From Pseudomonas kilonensis (GTDB lineage Bacteria; Pseudomonadota; Gammaproteobacteria; Pseudomonadales; Pseudomonadaceae), in the NCBI RefSeq assembly GCF_001269885.1, contig NZ_LHVH01000005.1, positions 62,001 to 126,000 of the forward strand: a stretch of 64,000 nucleotides of DNA, read 5' to 3'. Under the pieces are notes generated by a model. That model was not told the origin of the DNA and did no database searches. It worked only from the letters and a program-made list of their open reading frames with translations. Positions 54,687-64,000 of the stretch are shown one piece after another. The translations under genes were made by a program, and so were the position numbers. Positions within the stretch are counted from its first letter, which is position 1, and each line of letters opens with the position of its first letter.

Positions 54687-56078
54687 TCAATCGGACTCAT
54701 CGGCCGAACCGTGGTTGCTGTCGCCGAAGTTCAGCCCATGTTTGCGTAACTTGTCGTGCAAGGTCTTGCGTGGAATGCCCAAGGCTTCGGCCAGGCTGCG
54801 CACCGAGCTGTGGGGGCGGGCCAGTTCAGCGGCGATCAGGGTTTTCTCGAAGTTTTCCACCTGCTCGCTCAAGCCGCCACTGACCACTTCCACCGGTGCG
54901 CCGGGGCTGCCGTCTGGCGCGGCGTTGTCCAGGGCCAGTTCCAGGCCCAGGGCAAAACGTTCGGCGGCGTTCTGCAACTCTCGCACATTGCCCGGCCAAC
55001 TGTGGCGCAGCAGCAACGCCCGTTGCGCCGGTTGCAATTGATGGGGCGGCAGGCCGTGGCGAGCGCTGGCTTCGTCGGCGAAGTGCTGGAACAGCATCAG
55101 CGCATCCTCTCCCCGTTCGCGCAATGGCGGTATGCGCAGCGGGGCGACGTTCAGGCGGTAATACAGGTCGGCGCGAAAACGCCCCTGGTCGGCGGCCTGG
55201 CGCAGGTCTTCCTTGGTTGCGGCGATTACGCGGATATCCAGCGGGATCTGTTGATTGCCCCCCAGTCGCTCCACCATGCGCTCTTGCAGCAGACGCAGCA
55301 GTTTGACCTGGACATCCAGGCTCATGCTTTCGATTTCATCCAGAAACAGTGTGCCGCCATTGGCGAACTCGAACTTGCCGATGCGGCGTTTCTGCGCGCC
55401 GGTAAACGCGCCGGGTTCGTGGCCGAACAGCTCGCTTTCCACCACCGACTCGGCCAGGGCCCCGGCGTTGATCGCCACGAAGGGGCCGTTGCGTCGGCCC
55501 GAAAGATCGTGCAATGCACGGGCGACCACTTCCTTGCCGGCGCCGGTTTCACCAAGGATCAACACATCGGCGCGGGTGGCGGCCAGGGCGCCGATCTGCT
55601 CGCGCAGGCGCAACATCGGTGTCGATTGGCCGACCAGACGGGCGCTGAGTTCATGGCGATCGCTCAGGGCCAGGCGCAGGCTGCGGTTGTCCAGCACCAA
55701 TCGACGCAAGGCCAGGGCCCGGCGTACGCTGTCGAGCAGGTGATCACTGGCGAAAGGCTTTTCCAAAAAGTCATAGGCCCCGGCGCGCATCGCCTGCACC
55801 GCCAGCGGCACGTCACCGTGGCCGGTGATCAACAGCACCGGCAGTTCCGGGTCCTGGGCGTGGAGTTCGCCCAGCAGTTCGAGGCCATCCATGCCCGGCA
55901 TGCGAATATCGCTGACTACCACGCCCGGCCAGTCACGGGGCAGTTGCGCGGCCACGCCCTTGGCTTCGGCCAGGGGCAGGATTTTCAGGCCCGCCAGGTC
56001 GAGGGTCTGGCTCAGGGCCTGACGCAAATGGGGATCGTCGTCGATCAGCACCACCTCAATCCGGTTGTCGATGGTCAT
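54687..56078 (-). CDS. dctD: C4-dicarboxylate response regulator DctD
   Basis: A 463-residue sigma54-dependent activator. The receiver domain has D57 (VVSDIRMPGMDG) as phospho-acceptor. The AAA+ domain includes Walker A GETGAGKE (about 173), GAFTGA for sigma54 contact (EPGAFTGA) and Walker B GGTLFLDEIES; the C-terminal Fis-type helix-turn-helix is SVRSLAEALGIPRKTLHDKLRKHGL. Pairs with DctB; start overlaps the dctB stop (ATGA). In rhizobia and P. aeruginosa it turns on dicarboxylate uptake genes, which are not in this window. Confidence 0.94.
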   Translation of the reverse strand: MTIDNRIEVVLIDDDPHLRQALSQTLDLAGLKILPLAEAKGVAAQLPRDWPGVVVSDIRMPGMDGLELLGELHAQDPELPVLLITGHGDVPLAVQAMRAGAYDFLEKPFASDHLLDSVRRALALRRLVLDNRSLRLALSDRHELSARLVGQSTPMLRLREQIGALAATRADVLILGETGAGKEVVARALHDLSGRRNGPFVAINAGALAESVVESELFGHEPGAFTGAQKRRIGKFEFANGGTLFLDEIESMSLDVQVKLLRLLQERMVERLGGNQQIPLDIRVIAATKEDLRQAADQGRFRADLYYRLNVAPLRIPPLRERGEDALMLFQHFADEASARHGLPPHQLQPAQRALLLRHSWPGNVRELQNAAERFALGLELALDNAAPDGSPGAPVEVVSGGLSEQVENFEKTLIAAELARPHSSVRSLAEALGIPRKTLHDKLRKHGLNFGDSNHGSADESD

Positions 56079-57883
56079 ACACTTCGGTCCTCGGACGGTT
56101 GCAGGCTCACCCCGGGGGCGCCAGCGCGCAGTTTCAGGGTAATCAGGGCGCCGCCTTCCTTGTGGTTGGCGAACGACAGTTCGCCGCCAAAGGCGCGCAT
56201 CAGGGTGTCGCAGATCGCCAGCCCCAGGCCTAGGCCTTGGGTGCGCGTCTTGGTGGTGTAGAAGGGCTCGCCGGCGCGGCCCAGGGCTTCCATGCAAAAC
56301 CCCGGGCCGTTATCGCGGATGTACAGGTTGACGCCGGTTTCGGTGGCCTGGGCACTGAGCCAGAGTTTGCGCGGCGGGCCTTTCTCGGTGAGCGCATCGA
56401 GGGCGTTGGCCAGCAGGTTGCCGAGTACCTGGCGCAAGCGGGTTTCGCCGGCCTCGACCCACAGGGTGGCGGCCGGCAAGTCGCGGATCAGTTCCACTTC
56501 CATGCTGCGCCGGCGTTTGGCGAGCAGGGCCAGGGCATCGTCCAGCGCCGGCTGCAGGGCGACGCTTTCCGGGGCATGGCGGTCGCGGCGGGCGAAGGCG
56601 CGCAGGTGGGCGATGATCGACGCCATGCGCCCCGTCAGTTCGCTGATCAGCTTGAGGTTGCCCCGGGCGTCGTCGGTGCGTTGGTGATCGAGCAGAATCT
56701 CGGCGTTTTCCGCGTAGCTGCGAATCGCGGCCAGCGGCTGGTTGAGTTCGTGGCTGATGCTCGCCGACATGGTGCCCAGGGCCGACAGCTTGCCGGCCTG
56801 CACCAGGTCATCCTGGGCGCGGACCAACTCCTGCTGGGCCTGTTCGCGCTCCAGCACTTCCTGTTTCAACCGTCGGTTCAGCCCTTCCAGGTCACTGGTG
56901 CGCTCGGCCACCCGGCCCTCCAGCTGTTGGCGGGCCTTGGCTTCGAAGGCGATCCGATCCAGGTAATGGCGCCGGCGTTGCATCATCAACCCGAGCAACA
57001 GCATCAACACCAGCAACGCCGCGCCACCGATGGCGACCACGGTGCGCACCGGACGATCAATCAGCGTGCGCGGGGCGAGAATGCTTACGCTCCAGCCGGT
57101 TTCCTCGATGGACTGGGTCTGGGTCAGCCAGGCGTTGGCGTCCAGGTTCAGCGGTTTGGGATCACGGGTCGGATACGGTTGTACCGCGCTGATGGCTTTG
57201 CGCTCATCGTCATTCAAGGGCCGGGTCGCGCGAAATCGCCATTCCTGTCGCGACGTAAGGATGACCACGCCGTTGTGGTCGGTCACCAGCAATTGTTCGG
57301 GGGTCTTGCCCCACAGGCTTTCGGTGTGGTCGAGGTCGACCTTGACCACCAGCACGCCGATGACTTTTTCGCGGTCGTGCACGGCGGCGGCAAAGAAGTA
57401 ACCGCGCTTGGCCGACGTCGTGCCCAAGCCGAAGAAGCGGCCCAGGCGTCCGGCCATGGCTTCGATGAAGTAGGGCCGGAAGGCGAAATTGCGTCCGACG
57501 AAACTGTCGTGTTTGTCCCAGTTTGACGCGGCCAGGGTCTTGCCGGAAGGGTCCATCAGGTACATGACTTCGGCGCCGGTCTGGGCGCTGATGTTTTTCA
57601 ACAGCCGGTTGGCATTTCCTTGGGTCACGCCATCGTCCGGCGCCGATAAGGCGGCGCGCAAGGCGGGCAGCTCGCCGAGAATCTGTGGCAGCACCTCATA
57701 GCGGTGCAGCGTGCCCAACAGGTTGGCGACGTAGAGGTCCAGGGTCTGGCGGTTCTGCCCGGCCAGCTCGCTGCGGTAATAACGTTCGGCCAGGTGTTCC
57801 AACGGCCACAGCAAGGGCGCCAGGCACAGCGCGAGCAAGGCCAGGCTGCGCCAACGGGGTCTGCGGGGAAGGGTGGAATTCAT
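56075..57883 (-). CDS. dctB: C4-dicarboxylate sensor kinase DctB
   Basis: A 602-residue sensor. First transmembrane segment at about 13-30 (SLALLALCLAPLLWPLEHL), then a periplasmic dCache-type sensor (about 35-285) and a second membrane segment (VVAIGGAALLVLMLLLGLMM). A coiled coil (about 315-370, VAERTSDLEGLNRRLKQEVLEREQAQQELV) leads to the H-box SALGTMSASISHELNQPLAAIRSYAENAE, N-box RQVLGNLLANALDALTEKGP and G-box GLGLGLAICDTLM. Start ATG at 57883. Confidence 0.94.
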   Translation of the reverse strand: MNSTLPRRPRWRSLALLALCLAPLLWPLEHLAERYYRSELAGQNRQTLDLYVANLLGTLHRYEVLPQILGELPALRAALSAPDDGVTQGNANRLLKNISAQTGAEVMYLMDPSGKTLAASNWDKHDSFVGRNFAFRPYFIEAMAGRLGRFFGLGTTSAKRGYFFAAAVHDREKVIGVLVVKVDLDHTESLWGKTPEQLLVTDHNGVVILTSRQEWRFRATRPLNDDERKAISAVQPYPTRDPKPLNLDANAWLTQTQSIEETGWSVSILAPRTLIDRPVRTVVAIGGAALLVLMLLLGLMMQRRRHYLDRIAFEAKARQQLEGRVAERTSDLEGLNRRLKQEVLEREQAQQELVRAQDDLVQAGKLSALGTMSASISHELNQPLAAIRSYAENAEILLDHQRTDDARGNLKLISELTGRMASIIAHLRAFARRDRHAPESVALQPALDDALALLAKRRRSMEVELIRDLPAATLWVEAGETRLRQVLGNLLANALDALTEKGPPRKLWLSAQATETGVNLYIRDNGPGFCMEALGRAGEPFYTTKTRTQGLGLGLAICDTLMRAFGGELSFANHKEGGALITLKLRAGAPGVSLQPSEDRSV

Positions 57884-57954
57884 GAGCCTCGGACGCCTGT
57901 GGTGACAGGCGTATTATGCCTAGTTGCCTTGCAAATACTATTTGTAAGGCAGTA

Positions 57955-58836
57955 CTAGGTTTGTCCGGCGAGGCACTGCTGCAGCGCGCTTCGCCAGTCC
58001 GGTTGGCTCACCCCCCACTCCTTGAGCAGGCGCGTGCAATCCAGGCGCGAATTAAGTGGCCGCGGGGCTGGAGTCGGATAGGCGCTGGATTCAATGGGCT
58101 CCAGCAGCGCACACGCTTTGTGCCGATCGAGCAGGTTTTCGCCGATGGCCTGGGCGAAACCGAACCAGGACGTCTCACCTTGGGCCGTCAGGTGATAGGT
58201 GCCCCAGGCGCCGGGGTGGCCGGCCTGCCAGCGCTCGATCAGTTGCGCCGTACTGTCGGCAATGGTGCCGGCCCAGGTCGGTGCGCCGACCTGGTCGGCG
58301 ACCACCCGCAACTGCGGTTTTTCCTGCAACAGGCGCTGCATGGTCAACAGGAAGTTGCGGCCCGCGGTGGAGTACACCCAACTGGTGCGCAGGATCAGGT
58401 GCTGGCCACCAGCCTGGCGGATGGCATTCTCGCCGGCCAGCTTGCTGCGTCCGTAGACACTCAGCGGGTTGGGCGTGTCGTCCTCGGTGTAGGGGGCGGG
58501 TTTGAGGCCATCGAAGACGTAGTCGGTGGAGTAATGAATCAGCGGGATGCCCAGCGCAACCGCTGCCTGGGCCAGGATGCCCGGTGCCGTGGCATTGATG
58601 GCGAACGCCCGCTCCGGTTCGCTTTCGGCCTGGTCGACGGCCGTGTGGGCGGCAGCGTTGATGATCAGGCCGGGCCTCAGCGCCTCGATGGGCGCGCGCA
58701 GGGCGTCCGGTTGCGCCAGGTCGAGCTGGTCGCTGCCGCGCACGATCAACTCGCCCAGGCCGCTCAGGCGCGACTGGAGCGCCCGGGAAACCTGGCCATT
58801 CTGGCCAATGATCAGGATACGCAAGGGGGCACTCAT
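57955..58836 (-). CDS. rfbD: dTDP-4-dehydrorhamnose reductase
   Basis: The last step of dTDP-L-rhamnose synthesis, NAD(P)H-dependent. 293 residues, with GQNGQVSRALQSRL, NAAAHTAVDQAESEPERAFAIN, STDYVFDG and the catalytic YGRSKLAGE (YxxxK). The start overlaps the rfbC stop by four bases; the large open frame upstream is in a different register from rfbC. Terminal gene of the rfbBACD operon. Confidence 0.95.
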   Translation of the reverse strand: MSAPLRILIIGQNGQVSRALQSRLSGLGELIVRGSDQLDLAQPDALRAPIEALRPGLIINAAAHTAVDQAESEPERAFAINATAPGILAQAAVALGIPLIHYSTDYVFDGLKPAPYTEDDTPNPLSVYGRSKLAGENAIRQAGGQHLILRTSWVYSTAGRNFLLTMQRLLQEKPQLRVVADQVGAPTWAGTIADSTAQLIERWQAGHPGAWGTYHLTAQGETSWFGFAQAIGENLLDRHKACALLEPIESSAYPTPAPRPLNSRLDCTRLLKEWGVSQPDWRSALQQCLAGQT

Positions 58837-59378
58837 GGGAACAGGTCGGCCTCGTGCAGGGCCTTGCCGTTCTGGTCCTTGGCCGAGAGGATCGGCGCGC
58901 CTTCGAGCTCCCAGTCGATGGCCAGCTGCGGGTCGTCCCAGCGAATGCAGCGTTCGGCCGATGGCGCGTAGTAGTCGGTGGTCTTGTAGAGGAAGTCCGC
59001 TGATTCGCTCAGCACGACGAAACCGTGGGCAAACCCTGGCGGGACCCACATCTGCCGGTGGTTCTGCGCCGACAGGCGTACGCTGGCCCATTGGCCGAAG
59101 GTCGGCGAGCTGTGGCGGATGTCCACCGCGACATCCAGCACCTCCCCGGCAGTGACGCGCACGAGCTTTCCCTGGGCCTGTTCGATCTGATAGTGCAGGC
59201 CCCGCAGCACGCCCCTGGTGGAGCGTGAATGGTTGTCCTGGACGAACGGCAGGGTGCAGCCAGTCGCTTCGGCAAACGCCCGGGCATTGAAGCTTTCGTA
59301 GAAAAAACCTCGGTCGTCGCCAAAGACTTTCGGTTCGATGACCAGGACGTCTGGCAAGCGAGTGGCGATGACATTCAT
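58833..59378 (-). CDS. rfbC: dTDP-4-dehydrorhamnose 3,5-epimerase
   Basis: A 181-residue cupin-fold epimerase. Family landmarks: [33 protein letters not shown] (with the active-site His) and [29 protein letters not shown]. Start overlaps the rfbA stop by four bases (ATGA). Supplies the step between the dehydratase RfbB and the reductase RfbD. Confidence 0.96.
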   Translation of the reverse strand: MNVIATRLPDVLVIEPKVFGDDRGFFYESFNARAFAEATGCTLPFVQDNHSRSTRGVLRGLHYQIEQAQGKLVRVTAGEVLDVAVDIRHSSPTFGQWASVRLSAQNHRQMWVPPGFAHGFVVLSESADFLYKTTDYYAPSAERCIRWDDPQLAIDWELEGAPILSAKDQNGKALHEADLFP

Positions 59379-60250
59379 CGTGTTTCTCCGGCGATCTTGA
59401 ACAAGTACTGGCCGTAGCCGGTCTTGCCAAAATACTGGGCGCGCTCAAGGACGTGCTCGCGGCTGACCCAACCTTGCTGGTAGGCAATTTCTTCCAGGCA
59501 CGCCACTTTCAGGCCTTGGCGATGTTCGATGGTCTGCACGTATTGCGAGGCTTCCAGCAGGCTATCGTGGGTGCCGGTGTCCAGCCAGGCGAAACCACGG
59601 CCGAAGCGCTCGACGTGCAGGTCGCCGCGTTGCAGGTAGGCATTGTTGACGTCGGTGATTTCCAGTTCGCCGCGCTTGGACGGCTTGATGGCCTTGGCGA
59701 TCTCGATCACGTCGTTATCGTAGAAATACAGGCCGGTTACCGCGTAGCTGGATTTGGGCGCGGTGGGTTTTTCTTCGATGGACATCGCCCGTCCTTCTGG
59801 ATCGAAATCGATCACGCCAAAACGTTCAGGGTCCTTGACCCAGTAGCCGAACACTGTCGCGCCACTCTGCCGGTTGACGGCGGTCTGCAATTGTTCGCCA
59901 AAATGCTGGCCGTGGAAAATGTTGTCGCCCAGGATCAGGCACACCGAGTCGCTGCCAATGAACTGCTCGCCGATCAGGAACGCCTGGGCCAGGCCATCGG
60001 GCGTCGGCTGCTCGGCGTAGCTGAACTGCACACCAAACTGATGACCGTCGCCCAAGAGGGCGCGGTATTGCGGCAGATCCTGGGGGGTGGAAATCACCAG
60101 GATGTCTTTGATGCCGGCGAGCATCAGCACCGAGATCGGGTAATAAATCATCGGTTTGTCATAAACCGGCAAGAGTTGCTTGGAAACCCCAAGGGTGATC
60201 GGGTGCAAGCGTGTGCCGGAACCGCCGGCCAGAACAATGCCCTTCATCAT
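59375..60250 (-). CDS. rfbA: Glucose-1-phosphate thymidylyltransferase
   Basis: A 291-residue nucleotidyltransferase making dTDP-glucose from dTTP and glucose-1-phosphate. The N-terminal [11 protein letters not shown] loop, [26 protein letters not shown] and [15 protein letters not shown] are typical of RmlA. The ATGATG start overlaps the rfbB stop. In RmlA the pathway end product dTDP-rhamnose inhibits allosterically. Confidence 0.96.
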   Translation of the reverse strand: MMKGIVLAGGSGTRLHPITLGVSKQLLPVYDKPMIYYPISVLMLAGIKDILVISTPQDLPQYRALLGDGHQFGVQFSYAEQPTPDGLAQAFLIGEQFIGSDSVCLILGDNIFHGQHFGEQLQTAVNRQSGATVFGYWVKDPERFGVIDFDPEGRAMSIEEKPTAPKSSYAVTGLYFYDNDVIEIAKAIKPSKRGELEITDVNNAYLQRGDLHVERFGRGFAWLDTGTHDSLLEASQYVQTIEHRQGLKVACLEEIAYQQGWVSREHVLERAQYFGKTGYGQYLFKIAGETR

Positions 60251-61329
60251 GCAATTGCATCCTTGTTGTCGAGCGAGCCCAGGCGCTCGCCTTGATAGCT
60301 GCCGTCCTGGACACGTTGGCACCACAGCAGGTTTTCGAGGTACCACTGCACGGTCTTACGCAGTCCGGTCTCGAAGGTTTCCCGTGGTGTCCAGCCCAGT
60401 TCCCGTTCGATCTTGCTGGCGTCGATGGCGTAGCGCAGGTCGTGGCCGGGGCGATCCTGGACGAAGCTGATCAGGTCGGCATAGTGCTCGACGCCTTCGG
60501 GCTTGCGTGGCGCCAGTTCTTCGAGCAGCGCGCAGATGCTGCGCACCACGTCGATGTTTTTCTGCTCGTTGTGCCCGCCAATGTTGTAAGTCTCGCCGAC
60601 CGCGCCTTCGGTGACGACCTTGAGCAGTGCACGGGCATGGTCTTCGACAAACAGCCAGTCGCGCACTTGCTGGCCGTCGCCATAGACCGGCAACGGCTTG
60701 CCGGCCAGCGCGTTGAGAATCACCAGTGGAATCAGCTTCTCGGGGAAGTGAAACGGCCCGTAGTTATTCGAGCAGTTGGTCAACAGCACGGGCAAGCCAT
60801 AGGTGCGTTGCCAGGCGCGGACCAGGTGGTCGGACGCCGCCTTGCTCGCCGAATACGGTGAGCTTGGGGCATAGGCGGTGGTCTCGGTGAACAGGTCATC
60901 CACACCGTGCAGGTCGCCATACACTTCGTCGGTGGAAATGTGGTGGAAGCGAAACGCGCGTTTCTGCGGCTCGGGCAGGGCCTGCCAATAGGCTCGAGTG
61001 GCTTCCAGCAGGCTGTAGGTGCCCACGATATTGGTCTGGATGAAGTCCGCCGGGCCATCAATGGAGCGGTCTACATGGGACTCGGCCGCCAGATGCATGA
61101 TGGCGTCAGGCTTGAATCGCGCTAGCACCGCACTGACGGTTGGTTGATCGACGATATCGGCCTGGACGAATTCGTAGCGGCTGTCGTGATCGATGCTGCT
61201 CAGTGATTCGAGATTGCCAGCATAGGTCAGCTTATCGAGGTTCAGGACCTGGTGTCCGGTATCAAGAATCAAGTGCCGTATGAGCGCCGAGCCGATGAAA
61301 CCGGCACCGCCAGTGATGAGAATGCGCAT
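60247..61329 (-). CDS. rfbB: dTDP-glucose 4,6-dehydratase
   Basis: A 360-residue extended SDR enzyme converting dTDP-glucose to dTDP-4-keto-6-deoxyglucose. NAD motif [10 protein letters not shown] (about 7-16), [22 protein letters not shown] and catalytic [15 protein letters not shown] are intact. ATG at 61329 is preceded by AAGG; the frame continues 19 codons upstream. First gene of the four-gene rhamnose operon, in which every junction overlaps by four bases. Confidence 0.96.
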   Translation of the reverse strand: MRILITGGAGFIGSALIRHLILDTGHQVLNLDKLTYAGNLESLSSIDHDSRYEFVQADIVDQPTVSAVLARFKPDAIMHLAAESHVDRSIDGPADFIQTNIVGTYSLLEATRAYWQALPEPQKRAFRFHHISTDEVYGDLHGVDDLFTETTAYAPSSPYSASKAASDHLVRAWQRTYGLPVLLTNCSNNYGPFHFPEKLIPLVILNALAGKPLPVYGDGQQVRDWLFVEDHARALLKVVTEGAVGETYNIGGHNEQKNIDVVRSICALLEELAPRKPEGVEHYADLISFVQDRPGHDLRYAIDASKIERELGWTPRETFETGLRKTVQWYLENLLWCQRVQDGSYQGERLGSLDNKDAIA

Positions 61330-61538
61330 CCGGGTAAGCCTTTTTCCGTGAGACGACAGAGCCTTAGGAGCATAGCTTGTAGGCATGGCGGGGGCGGTGC
61401 AAGCGAATATCCTATGGACACCCCCTCCCCATATAGCCTCTCAGGAGAGCTGTGCATATTTTTGAACAGGGGGGTTGCTTATCCCCCGACTCAGTGGCGT
61501 GATAGGCATCCGATCAAAACCACCTCAGGGGTCGTTGT

Positions 61539-64000
61539 ATGCCGCTCACTACGTTGGTTCACCGTGCCAGTTTGCCAAGCCCACAGATCAGCGCCGAGCA
61601 GGCGTTGGTGCTGTTGCGCTTGAATTACGGACTCAGCGGCGACCTGCGACCCCTTGGCAGCAACCAGGACCTGAACTACCGCGTCGACAGCGAGCGCGGG
61701 CGCTTTGTGTTGAAAATTTGCCACGGCGACTACGCCGTCCAGGAGCTCCAGGCCCAACACGCTGCTCTCAAGCAGTTGGCCGGGCACGGCGCGGTGAAGG
61801 TGCCGCGGGTGATTACCGCCAGCAACGGCCAGGACCTGCTGACATTGGACGTCGACGGGCAAGCGGTCCATATGCGACTGCTGGAGTACATCGACGGCCA
61901 GTCCCTCACGCAGCTCAAACACCTGCCGCCTGAGTTGGTGACCGGCCTGGGCCGCCTGTGCGCGGAAATGGACCTGGCCCTGGCGACATTCGACCACCCA
62001 GGCCTGGAGCGCACCCTGCAATGGGACGCGCGCCACGCCCCCGCCCTGATCGATCACTTGTTGCCTGTCATCGACGACGATCAGCGGCGGCAACTGATCA
62101 CCGAGGTCGCGCAACAGGCCGAGCGGCGCTTGCAGCCGCTCAAGGCCAGCCTGCCGGTGCAGGCGATCCACATGGACATCACCGATGACAACGTGGTCTG
62201 GCAGCGCGATGCCCAGCGCCAATGGCAATTGCAGGGCGTCATCGATTTCGGCGACCTGATCCGCACTTGGCGCATCACCGACTTGTCGGTGACCTGCGCC
62301 GCCCTGCTGCACCACGCCGACGGCGATCCGTTCTTTATCTTGCCGGCGATCAAGGCCTATCACGCGGTCAATCCCTTGCAACGTGAAGAACTGCTGGCGC
62401 TATGGCCACTGGTCGTGGCACGCGCCGCGGTACTGGTGCTCAGCGGTGAGCAGCAGGTTTCCATCGACCCGGACAACCAATACAGCCGCGACAACCTGGC
62501 CCATGAGTGGGAGATTTTCCGGGTCGCGCACTCGGTGCCCCTCGAACTGATGGAAGCGGCGATTCTCACCGCCGTCGGCCACAGCCTGCCGGCCATTGCC
62601 AGCGAAGGCTTTGCGCCGCTGTTGCCGACCCTGGTGGGGCGTGAATTTGCCTTGATTGACCTGGGTGTACTGAGCCCGCATTTCGAGGCCGGCAATTGGG
62701 AGCAACCGGGGATCGACCAGCGCCTGTTGAGCGAGGCCGCTGGCGTTCACGGCCTGGCCGCCAACCGCTACGGGCAGTACCGGTTATCCCGCACCCGACC
62801 GGACAGCGCCGTCGAGCCCGATACTTATCCACTGCACGTGGAGTTGAGCGTTCCTCAGGGGACGCCGCTCGAATCCCCGTTCGCTGGGGTCGTGCACAAG
62901 ACGGCCGACGGCCTGTTGCAGCTGGACAGCGCGCAGTTGAGCGTGCGGCTGTGGGGCGTGACGTCGCCGCTGCATTCCGGCGCGGCACTGGTCAAGGGGC
63001 AGGTGCTGGGCGAAGTGACGGGGCCGTTGCGGGTCCAGTTGTGTCGGGGCTCCCAGGTGAATCCACCGTTGTTCTGCGTACCTTCCAGGGCATTGGCCTG
63101 GCAGGCGCTTTGCCCTTCGCCGGCGGTGCTGCTGGGGCTGGCTTGTGATGCCGAGCCGGAGATCGATCCCGACGCGCTGCTGGCCCGTCGCGATGCGAGC
63201 TTTGCCCGTTCGCAAAAGCACTACTACGTCGACCCGCCGCGTATCGAGCGCGGCTGGCGCAACCACCTGATCGACATGCAGGGCCGCTCGTACCTGGACA
63301 TGCTCAATAATGTCGCGGTACTGGGCCACGGCCATCCACGCATGGCGGCGGTGGCTGCCCGGCAATGGTCGCTGCTCAATACCAACTCGCGTTTTCACTA
63401 CGCGGCGATTGCCGAATTTTCCGAGCGCCTGCTGGCGCTGTCGCCCTCCAACATGGATCGGGTGTTCCTGGTCAACAGCGGCACCGAGGCCAACGACCTG
63501 GCGATCCGCCTGGCCTGGGCCTACAGCGGCGGGCGGGACATGCTCAGCGTATTGGAGGCCTATCACGGCTGGTCGGTGGCGGCCGATGCGGTCTCGACCT
63601 CCATCGCTGACAATCCCCAGGCCCTGAGCAGCCGCCCGGACTGGGTGCATCCGGTGACCGCACCGAACACCTATCGCGGCGAATTCCGTGGCCCCGACAC
63701 TGCGCCGGATTACGTGCGCAGCGTCGAACACAACCTGGCGAAAATCGCCGAGAGTAAACGCCAGCTCGCCGGTTTCATCTGCGAACCGGTGTACGGCAAC
63801 GCCGGTGGGATCGCGCTGCCGCCTGGTTATCTCAAACAGGTCTACGCGATGGTGCGTGAGCGCGGTGGGGTCTGCATCGCCGACGAAGTACAGGTCGGTT
63901 ATGGGCGCATGGGCGAGTTTTTCTGGGGCTTCGAAGAGCAAGGCGTGGTGCCGGACATCATCACCATGGCCAAGGGCATGGGCAACGGCCAGCCGCTGGG
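61539..64000 (+). CDS. Kinase/aminotransferase fusion protein (partial, cut by window end)
   Basis: At least 820 residues are visible, and the frame is open at the window end. Residues about 20-300 are an APH/choline kinase-like domain, with the catalytic loop HMDITDDNVV (about 210) and IDFGD (about 235). Residues about 440-500 (TPLESPFAGVVHKTADGLLQLDSAQLSVRLWGVTSPLHSGAALVKGQVLGEV) resemble a peptidase M23/lipoyl-like beta domain. From about 560 is a class III aminotransferase (NHLIDMQGRSYLDMLNNVAVLGHGHPR, NSGTEANDLAIRLAW, CIADEVQVGYGRMGEFFWGFE), with PLP lysine K812 in ITMAKGMGNG. The aminotransferase part is closest to the AGXT2L phospho-lyase group. Fusion to a kinase suggests phosphorylation of an amino alcohol or hydroxylysine-like substrate followed by elimination. 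Confidence 0.88.
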   Translation, partial: MPLTTLVHRASLPSPQISAEQALVLLRLNYGLSGDLRPLGSNQDLNYRVDSERGRFVLKICHGDYAVQELQAQHAALKQLAGHGAVKVPRVITASNGQDLLTLDVDGQAVHMRLLEYIDGQSLTQLKHLPPELVTGLGRLCAEMDLALATFDHPGLERTLQWDARHAPALIDHLLPVIDDDQRRQLITEVAQQAERRLQPLKASLPVQAIHMDITDDNVVWQRDAQRQWQLQGVIDFGDLIRTWRITDLSVTCAALLHHADGDPFFILPAIKAYHAVNPLQREELLALWPLVVARAAVLVLSGEQQVSIDPDNQYSRDNLAHEWEIFRVAHSVPLELMEAAILTAVGHSLPAIASEGFAPLLPTLVGREFALIDLGVLSPHFEAGNWEQPGIDQRLLSEAAGVHGLAANRYGQYRLSRTRPDSAVEPDTYPLHVELSVPQGTPLESPFAGVVHKTADGLLQLDSAQLSVRLWGVTSPLHSGAALVKGQVLGEVTGPLRVQLCRGSQVNPPLFCVPSRALAWQALCPSPAVLLGLACDAEPEIDPDALLARRDASFARSQKHYYVDPPRIERGWRNHLIDMQGRSYLDMLNNVAVLGHGHPRMAAVAARQWSLLNTNSRFHYAAIAEFSERLLALSPSNMDRVFLVNSGTEANDLAIRLAWAYSGGRDMLSVLEAYHGWSVAADAVSTSIADNPQALSSRPDWVHPVTAPNTYRGEFRGPDTAPDYVRSVEHNLAKIAESKRQLAGFICEPVYGNAGGIALPPGYLKQVYAMVRERGGVCIADEVQVGYGRMGEFFWGFEEQGVVPDIITMAKGMGNGQPL

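Noticed and set aside
58837..59487. Upstream extension of the rfbD frame
   Set aside because: It runs through rfbC in another register; rfbD begins at an ATG overlapping the rfbC stop, with its Rossmann motif just after.

Overview
The window looks like a chromosomal segment from the Pseudomonas fluorescens group. It is GC-rich, the proteins read as typical Pseudomonas, and the gaps between operons carry many REP sequences of the GTGGGAGC...GCTCCCAC type. From about 28 kb to the right end the gene order (gshA, thioesterase, tex, ompR/envZ, rimK, hslR, hslO, pckA, fdhD/fdhF, lysM, yrfG, nudE, cysQ, dctBD, rml genes) matches, from memory, the P. aeruginosa PAO1 PA5160-PA5203 region. No rRNA, tRNA, IS element, prophage or CRISPR array was seen.

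Layout. 0.06-5.6 kb: an FAH-family hydrolase, a D-2-hydroxyglutarate dehydrogenase divergent from serA, a DUF4399 protein, a very short solute-binding protein and a methyltransferase. 5.8-29.5 kb is dominated by sulfur acquisition: metI-metN-metQ with a DszA/NtaA-like flavin monooxygenase and two tandem SfnB-type flavoproteins; a cystine importer (tcyN-tcyL-tcyJ) with D-cysteine desulfhydrase; tauABCD; and gshA. Between these lie a duplicated-domain hypothetical protein, a betT choline transporter behind a BetI-like palindrome, an SDR/LysR divergent pair, a hicAB toxin-antitoxin pair and an aldo-keto reductase. 29.8-40.1 kb is a core block: thioesterase, tex, ompR/envZ (amgRS), rimB-rimK, hslR, hslO, pckA. 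40.1-41.3 kb is a small accessory patch with a DUF1493 gene, an unknown small gene and an orphan colicin E3-type immunity gene. 41.5-50.9 kb: a RecQ-family helicase, a 3-hydroxyacyl-CoA dehydrogenase with a thioesterase, a glycine-zipper protein, a candidate sRNA, a LysR-fdhD-fdhF cluster and a LysM/BON protein. 50.9-51.9 kb is non-coding and contains seven direct copies of an 88-bp REP-bearing unit. 51.9-64 kb: yrfG/nudE/cysQ, a thioesterase, dctD-dctB, rfbBACD (dTDP-L-rhamnose) and the start of a large kinase/aminotransferase fusion cut by the window end.

How genes work together: the sulfur loci offer three ways to feed cysteine and methionine synthesis when sulfate is scarce (cystine or D-cysteine, taurine, and an unidentified organosulfur compound oxidised by the LLM/SfnB set). 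gshA uses the cysteine and cysQ clears the PAP made by sulfate assimilation. serA supplies serine, the carbon backbone of cysteine, and its divergent partner recycles the D-2-hydroxyglutarate SerA can produce. Start codons were chosen from ribosome-binding sites and known family N-termini where the longest open frame ran too far upstream.
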